64,000 bases of DNA from assembly GCA_029204225.1 (NCBI GenBank), contig CM055107.1, positions 15,556,900-15,620,899 of the forward strand, in the 5' to 3' direction. A program made the translations under genes and the position numbers. This stretch comes from Diphasiastrum complanatum. Lineage: Eukaryota > Streptophyta > Lycopodiopsida > Lycopodiales > Lycopodiaceae. How positions within the stretch are numbered: position 1 is the first letter of the stretch; every line of letters begins with the position of its first letter. The notes below the pieces were generated by a model. It did no database searches, was not told where the DNA came from, and saw nothing but the letters and a program-made list of their open reading frames with translations. This document shows, piece after piece, positions 57,950 to 64,000 of the stretch.

Positions 57950-60420
57950 AATCGTGCACGGTCTCCTAGGCAGCATCTGCAAGAGGTCTTTCATGCCAAG
58001 CAACTAAATATATCACAGATCAAGCGGTTACACAGATGTCCCGCTTATCTAATATCCTTGTTGGCTCATGGATCTCCTCTACACGCTCCTAAATAGAGTC
58101 ACAACCGACTCACCCCCGTACACCGGAGTTGTCGACAACAACTGGCCTAATCAAGCCTCCTACGATAACCAGTATTCCATACTACTGGCGATTGCACTCG
58201 GCTCTCACTAGCACCATGATTGCTTGTTTTCAATTTCTTCAACTAACGCAAGCATTTTACTCATAGAGTTAGAAATCAGTTGTGCTAGGCACTTTGAGGA
58301 ATTCCCACCGTAACAAGACTAGTAGGCCTAAAACCATATTGGGCCACCAAAAGTTACATAGGATCATCTCATAGGTCCAATTTACACCCGGATGACTAGC
58401 ATCAGTAGTATCATAACATAAATGCAAAATTTCCTTACACAACCCTTTACTAATTGCAATGGGGAGTTTGCCAACTCCTTTAACTATACCATCTGCTATG
58501 GCAAGTGTGAGCAAAGAGATCAGAGCTCTCCTTCTGAGACTCTACTTGGCCAATATTTACCTCTCTCACAACCTCCTTACAATAAACAATGAGGATCCTC
58601 TTGCTGAATCTATCTGATCTCAGCAATTAGGTCATTCTCTATGACCACAAAAGACATCTGATACAATATATGAGATAATGCATCAAGCACACGATCATGT
58701 GAAATTCCTGCATTAATTCAGGGCACCTGGCTAATTGCAGAAATACATAAAAATGTCATGGTCAGCGTATACAAACCCGCACCACACAAATAATGCCTCC
58801 ATACTTTCAAAGCATGGACAATGGCATACAACTCTTCTGAACAGGGTTGAGCTTCTCGCTCACAAAGGTCACTGGCCTACCCTCTTCCATTAGAATTGTC
58901 TCAACGACAATATCACCCGCATCCGTTACTATGACAAATGGATTATGAGGGTCTACTATCTTTAATGTGACAAAGTCAGCCACAGCTTGTTTCAAAGCGT
59001 CGAAACTTCATTGCTGAACTTCTGTCCACTTATTTTTCTATAGCATATCGGTCAAAGGTGCAGCCATGTGTGAACAACCTTTCACACCTTGCAATAAAAC
59101 CCAAACAATCCAAGAGAGCCTCTCAATACCGTCAAGTCTGTAGATACAGGCCACGGAAGGAGAAGAACTCTTCTTAGATTCGGTTTTATGGCTTCAGCTA
59201 ACACGATAAAACCCAAATATGCTATCTTTTATTGTCATTAGCAAACAAGATTTTATCCCTCAGGGTTGACAAATAGTTCTAAGGCGAGTTACGTGCAACA
59301 CGTCACCACAACTGTAAACCAAAATGTCATCCATAAACGGTCTGAGTACATCGTTCATCACCATCATACATGTTGTTGGGGCATTAGTCAATCAAAAGGC
59401 ATAACATAAAGTCAAAGTGACCGATACAAGTTCTGAAGGCAGTCTTATGCACATGCACTTCACGAACTCAGAGTTAATGATTTCCATTTTTCAAACAACT
59501 TTGCTAAAACAATAGCACTGTATAATACCAGATCATCAATATGCAGAATAGGATATCAATGCTTGACAAACTCCTTGAACATTGGGTGTCCCATACCGTC
59601 CTTTGCCCCTGGGGAGTTCAAGTATCGATAAGCCCACACACATACGCCATGACCCGTCTGTTGGTCTAGGTTCCTAAGTAAGTCAACTTGGGGTTCTCTA
59701 TATAAATTTGTGAAATTGGATATATTCTAATTTCACAAATAGATATATATATAAACTTGTTCTTGCCATATGTTACTTTTGGAACCATCAGTAAACATAT
59801 CAAACAAAAACAAAAGCACATATACTTAGAGCGAACCCCACATACTAAGTTGCCATGATCAAAGGTCCTGGAGGCACATTGGGCTCACCTCAAAGTGAAT
59901 AGATTCTACCATTGCATTGGAACTCGCACACATGCGTACCCCAAGCGATGTAAAGTTTTCGTACTTACGTGCCAACATATCCCAAGTACCACATCAAAAC
60001 ACGCCAAATGCATTATCTTTATATCCAACTTCTTAACCTAACTCTAAATGGTTAAGGGTTACCCCAAGACCCAAAAAACCGCCTGAACCTTATTACCGTG
60101 TTTCAAAAACAAAGCTATCTGAACTGCTCCTTGGAGGCTATGAGTTTGCTTCTTTACAACGAAAGGTTTTGAGACTTCCATGTAAGCCCTTCACAAAATG
60201 AAACGTTGGAACAATCATATTGAGGATCTTGATGTCTTCAACTGTTCAAGGATTTGTTGAAATATGGCCTCCATAGCATCCACCTTAGCTGCCACTTCTT
60301 CAACCCTGACTAATCTAGTGCTAGTACCCTCTTGTGGATCCATAATTATGGCTTTCCAACCCTGCCAACCCAAGTTGAGGTCTAAAATGAGGGTAATCAG
60401 GTGTTTTTCATCCACAAAAC
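57950..60420 (-). pseudogene. Decayed gag-pol of nested gypsy element
   Basis: Reading leftwards: Gag N-terminal helix (60415-60215, with VDAMEAIFQQILEQL, like the outer element's Gag). RT scraps at 59640-59330 (FKEFV, HIDDLV and FD-LMPQ, where FGLTNAP is usual). RNase H scraps (58995-58800: VTLKIVDPHNPFVIVTDA). Integrase finger (58514-58290: LHLCYDTTDASHPGVNWTYE ... FWWP). No protease, no integrase core. Dense stops; not functional. Confidence 0.65.
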
Positions 60421-60828
60421 CCTCTTATGAAGTGTGCACCAGGTCTGTTCTGGCTGGAATAGCCTTCAATAGCCCTTATTTTCCTAGCAAATCCATCAAA
60501 TTCATAGAAATCAGGTATCCCTACACCATGCCACAACAGTACACAGCCAGTCACAGGTTAATAGGGTGATTTCGTCAAGATCGAAGCCTCTTTGCTCCCA
60601 GCTGTCAGCGCTGGTCCTGCAGCCTTCAAACCAGATTTTTGGGGCTCAAATCGTCATATTTTCCAACTTGATTAATGCCCAAATCCCTTTTACAGTGCAG
60701 CGCTGGCCTACAACCTAGTTTTGGCTCCAATTTGTGATAAATTTCGAGTCTTCAGTGTCCTTCAATCAGCGCTGGTCCTGTGGGCTTCAATCCTCAAATT
60801 CTTTGGCAGCCCTCTTCTTAGCAACCTT

Positions 60829-60841
60829 TGCTCTGATACCA
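60829..60841 (-). other. Primer-binding site of nested gypsy element
   Basis: Minus strand TGGTATCAGAGC, next to the 5' LTR. Confidence 0.85.
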
Positions 60842-60844
60842 AAA

Positions 60845-61433
60845 ACATCAGAGCACACGAAACATGGTGGAGCTGGCTGCCTTGTCTCCTTCCAACCTTT
60901 GCTGCATAGATTATGATCAGGAATGCCTCTCTCTAGGCTCACTTATGCACAATCCTCAAGCACTCCTTAACCCTAACCTTTCCTAACGTCTACACATGGC
61001 CAATTCCATGCACAGTCGACACTTGCCACTTGGCAGTACCTTGACACATAGGCAAGTGAGTAGGCTGACATGTGTCACTCACTAGACCAAGTGTCCTAGT
61101 GAGCATGTGACACGTGTCATGTTTGACCGATCAACCCTGACATGTGTCACACATTCACTGGACCAAGTGTCCCAGTGAGCATATGACACGTGTCTTGTTG
61201 ACTAGTCAACTCCTACTTTTTAGGAGGTCAGTCTAGCCACTCCTAATAAATGACCCAGTACCCCATGCCACCTTTGAGGTCCAATGCCAACTAATTACAG
61301 TTTATTTACAATTTACTTACAAAAGTCACCACAGGCCGGTGACTGAGCCATTTCAGTAATTACAATAATTACAAAACGTACACGTGTCTCTGAAAACTGT
61401 AAATAACCGGGTGAGGGAGTAAAGGCTCTAACA
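60845..61433 (-). repeat. 5' LTR of nested gypsy element
   Basis: Paralogous to 57291-57888. Starts TGTTAGAGCC on the minus strand at 61433. Two ACACGTGTC modules at about 61110 and 61187. Confidence 0.8.
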
Positions 61434-61800
61434 GATATTCACTGAATCGAATTGCAAAAGGCCCTACCCTACCAACGACCTACCACAAGAAACCTATTGC
61501 AACTGATAGATATGAAAAATTCTAAGAATTGAATACAAACAATTTCACCAATCCCTATGTGGGCTGGATTTTCACAGAAGCAAAGAGAATAAATAAGCCA
61601 AATAGTAAAAGATGCTCAAAGGTTGCAAGAAGATCAACAATCCACCATAGGGCTTCAATATGCTATCTTATGGGCTCCAAATCTGCCAACAAATCACCTG
61701 CAATAGGGCGTTGGCTCTCCAAGCTTACACCAAACCCTAATTGTAGATGCCAATGATGCCAAATCCCACACAAGTCTAGAAAGCAATCTTTTTGATACCA
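61434..61800 (-). other. Leader and primer site of the outer gypsy element
   Basis: Minus strand TGGTATCAAAAAG at 61788-61800 is a primer site adjoining an LTR on its right. The remainder is non-coding leader that should join to the gag at 56390-57250 if the nested element is removed. Confidence 0.5.
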
Positions 61801-62383
61801 AATGTTCCACACAAGCTTACAAGCACTAAGTTAAAACACAAGAGTTACTCAGGAAATTGTCTCTTTATTAACCTCAAGTCATAGTACATAGATCAACAAG
61901 CTAACATGAGAGCTTTGCTGCAAGTCTCCTCCCAACCATAGCTGCATAGGAATAAGATAGGGAAGTCTTGGCAAGGCTGACAAACGCGCCCCACCCCTTA
62001 ACCCTAACACATCTTAACGTTGACACATGGCAAACTCCATGCACAGTCGACACTTGCCACTTGGCAGTACCCCGACACATAGGCAAGGTGGTAGTTAGAT
62101 TGTCTGACTTGTGTCATTCATACATTGGACCAAGTGTCCCAATGAGCATATGACATGTCCTGTTGACCAGTCCCTTGAGTGTCCGATTGAGCATATGACA
62201 CATGTCTTGTTGATCGGCCAACCCTCCCTACTTTTTAGGAGGTCAGTCCAACAAACTCTCATGATATTTACATTGCAATTTGCAATTGTCTCCACAGGCC
62301 GGTGACTTATCCATTTACAATTTAATGATTACATGTTACAGTCTATAATAGACAAAGGGATTCAAAGTACATGTGACACAGGT
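61801..62383 (-). mobile_element. LTR of the outer gypsy element
   Basis: Shares with the nested LTRs CTTAACCCTAACxCxTCTTAACGT, GACACATGGC, GCACAGTCGACACTTGCC and CCACAGGCCGGTGACT, and the AAGTGTCC..GAGCATATGACA modules, but is clearly more divergent. So the nested and outer elements belong to one family. Confidence 0.65.
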
Positions 62384-62784
62384 GGTTGAGATATGGGATG
62401 GAGATGTGGTGCCCAATTTTGGATCCAGAGCTCGAAGATGGTATAGCTTTCATTGCAAATATTTTCTACTCTAATACTCTCACGTGTGAAGTCACATTAA
62501 ATGAGGCAAAGCAGGCTAGGCTTTGAGAGACTTATTGCAAGATGGGCACATGTAGGCCTACAAGTGGCCATACAACAATAGCCAGAGTAGAGCCAGGGCA
62601 CACACTTGGAGGCTCTGGCAATAGTGCAACGCTTTTGTACGGCCTCCAAGCCATCACCAGTAGATGCATGCTTGGCTTCTTTCAACAATATTGCTCTCTC
62701 GGGGGATCCTCCATTGATTGCAAGGCTAACCAAGCCTGGATCTTTATCTAGCACGAAACATGGGGATTATAGATGATACTTTAG
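62384..62784. other. Unassigned; one unrecognised minus-strand frame
   Basis: A frame on the minus strand (62754-62497) reads SLAINGGSPERAILLKEAK and further protein-like sequence, but I recognise no family. The plus strand here may be the degraded middle of the gag continued at 62785. Confidence 0.3.
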
Positions 62785-63450
62785 GTGCATGGTGACCTAC
62801 ACCTTAGTCCAAAGCAAAAGGAAAAGGCCAAGAAAGATGGATTATGTTTTTTTTGTCTTGGCAAGCATCTCTTCAAAGATTGTCCTCGACGTACGGGCAA
62901 GAACCTCCATGTTATTCAACGTCATGATGAGGGCAAGGATGAGGAAATTTTGGATGACTTGTTGGTAAGTGAGGATGAGGACACTCGTCGTGTCATGACT
63001 ATTTCGGTGCAGAAGCTTGATCCAGAGGCACCGGTTTGTTATATATCCACCAAGACGCATGAAGCTTATCAATTATCAGATAGCGAACTGATACGCATGA
63101 GGGGAAAGCTGGAAGGTCATGACGTGCTTGTCTTGTGACACCGGTTCCTCGCATAATAATATCAATTCTCGCGTGGTGAGGAAGTTTTGCTTAGTTACTG
63201 TTCCATCTGATTACGGTATACTGTTGAGATGCAAGATGGTAAGGGAACAGAGGTTTGGGATGAAAGAGTCTCTTGGGCGTCTTTGTCTATTCAGACGTAT
63301 ACCGAGAAGTTAGACTTCGAAATTACTAAACTAGCTAAGTTTGATGTTGTACCTCAAGACCGTATTGGGCAAGTTACAAGCTTCTGTCTTGTACGCCAAT
63401 GCTCAGAAGCCAATTTGCTCTCTTTGTGTGGTTTCCAGGCTGTAAAATAG
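62785..63450 (+). pseudogene. Ty3/gypsy gag end and protease start
   Basis: LSPKQKEKAKKDGLCFFCLGK, then a knuckle CFFCLGKHLFKDC (C-x2-C-x3-H-x4-C, one residue shorter than the standard C-x2-C-x4-H-x4-C), an acidic linker and AYQLSDSELIRMRGKLEGH. A frame change near 63130 then gives a DTGSSHNNI active-site block and RKFCL. RT is not reached. A further frame to 63450 reads KLDFEITKLAKFDVV as protease tail. Confidence 0.65.
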
Positions 63451-63855
63451 GGTTTGAAAATAGATTTGCTATGTGTGGAAAGGCCATGGCTTTAACAGAC
63501 AACTGGGTCTGATTTTGAATCTCCTGAGTTTATGATAGTGTCTGCGGCAGTAGCATATTGATTGGTTAGTTCGTCGAAAGGTTAACCTTTGGAAGTTTTT
63601 GTTACTTATGCATAACTGTGATAGCTAAAGTGGTAACAAGTGTGAATTCTTAAGGAATTCTTGCTGTCTAAGGATTCGTACAAACCGGAAATTGGTTGTA
63701 ACTTTGTTACACGCATAGTTACCCTTTCCAAAATCACTATGGGAGGTTACGATGGTGGTGAGACATTTGATTACCTACCAGCTGAGGATGCTCCACCATA
63801 ATCTGCTGAACCAATATATGCTGAAACCTGGGTCGGAATGGACCCATTGTGAAAT
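63451..63855. other. No gene recognised
   Basis: Continues the gypsy remnant by position, but motifs are not readable. Confidence 0.3.
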
Positions 63856-64000
63856 ATTTATTTATTTTTTTTTTTTTTTAAAAGTTTTGCCCACATTCCG
63901 AAACGGAATGCATTCCAGAACGCATTCTGTTCCGGAACAGGCAACTATGATAGGGAGCACGGGCAATGGTGGAACCACAATCTCCAAGAGCATCTAATTG
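63856..64000. mobile_element. End of a palindrome-rich element (third example)
   Basis: Poly-T followed by the perfect hairpin CATTCCG-AAA-CGGAATG (63894-63910) and TTCCAGAACGCATTCTGTTCCGGAA. The order (homopolymer, hairpins, TTCCGGAA, then GGCAAC) resembles the ends of the element at 43258-43967. Only one end is in the window. Confidence 0.4.

Larger units (their letters stand above)
57291..61433 (-). mobile_element. Nested gypsy LTR element, internally deleted
   Basis: Two related LTRs (57291-57888, 60845-61433) in the same direction; a polypurine tract next to the left one; and a primer site next to the right one, so transcription runs right to left. Internal part only 2.95 kb with decayed gag, RT, RNase H and integrase finger. 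The LTRs differ at many sites and in length, so it is not young. Short target duplications could not be settled by eye. Confidence 0.8.

Overview
The window is nuclear DNA from a land plant with a large, repeat-rich genome. The evidence is one recognisable plastid-protein gene split by very long introns, plus plant-type Ty1/copia and Ty3/gypsy retrotransposons, CACTA (En/Spm) transposon remains and many long (GA)n/(CT)n tracts. Introns of at least 5 kb filled with retroelements suit a conifer or fern, but I cannot name the species. I see no rRNA, tRNA or CRISPR array, and no operon-like organisation.

Layout. 0-2.3 kb: two consecutive broken reading frames of unknown function (a coiled-coil protein, then a protein of about 378 codons with two internal stops). 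2.4-3.0 kb: copia remnant. 3.15-6.1 kb: decayed CACTA transposase on the minus strand, with SET-domain C-terminal fragments just upstream. 6.3-8.2 kb: copia gag and LTR remains. 9.2-11.3 kb: an uncharacterised coiled-coil protein gene (minus) next to a polypurine tract. 11.4-15.6 kb: gypsy-type LTR, primer-binding site and a gag broken by one stop. 15.6-24.3 kb: an LTR pair, the right member split by a full-length, apparently intact and very young copia element (17884-24294, target duplication ATATG). 25-30.2 kb: (GA)n tract, foldback, gypsy integrase/chromodomain, an LTR, and protease and integrase scraps. 30.4-31.7 kb: hairpin, unknown frame, CACTA N-terminal exon. 31.8-34.4 kb: second copy of the uncharacterised coiled-coil protein. 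35-38.2 kb: CACTA N-terminal exon, then a SET-domain exon and a possible SWIM-like scrap. 39.7-40.3 kb: copia gag remnant.

40.7-48.3 kb is the only host gene I can support: a plastid-lipid-associated protein (PAP/fibrillin, most like fibrillin 6). Exon 1 is 41170-42024, exon 2 43051-43163 and exon 3 48266-48331. The final exon(s) are not found in the window. Intron 2 (5.1 kb) holds two palindrome-rich elements and an LTR element ending about 50 bp before exon 3. If the gene is intact, 48.3-64 kb is its third intron, filled with nested gypsy elements: a minus remnant (49-50.8 kb), a plus element with gag, protease, RT, RNase H and integrase (51.8-56.3 kb), and a smaller LTR element (57.3-61.4 kb) nested in an older relative (56.4-62.4 kb).

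The most interesting signals are (1) repeated physical association of a SET-domain coding segment with CACTA transposase domains at two loci, (2) a two-copy uncharacterised coiled-coil protein family that sits directly before a polypurine tract, (3) an internal duplication in the N-terminal region of the fibrillin protein, and (4) elements that begin or end in runs of perfect hairpins.
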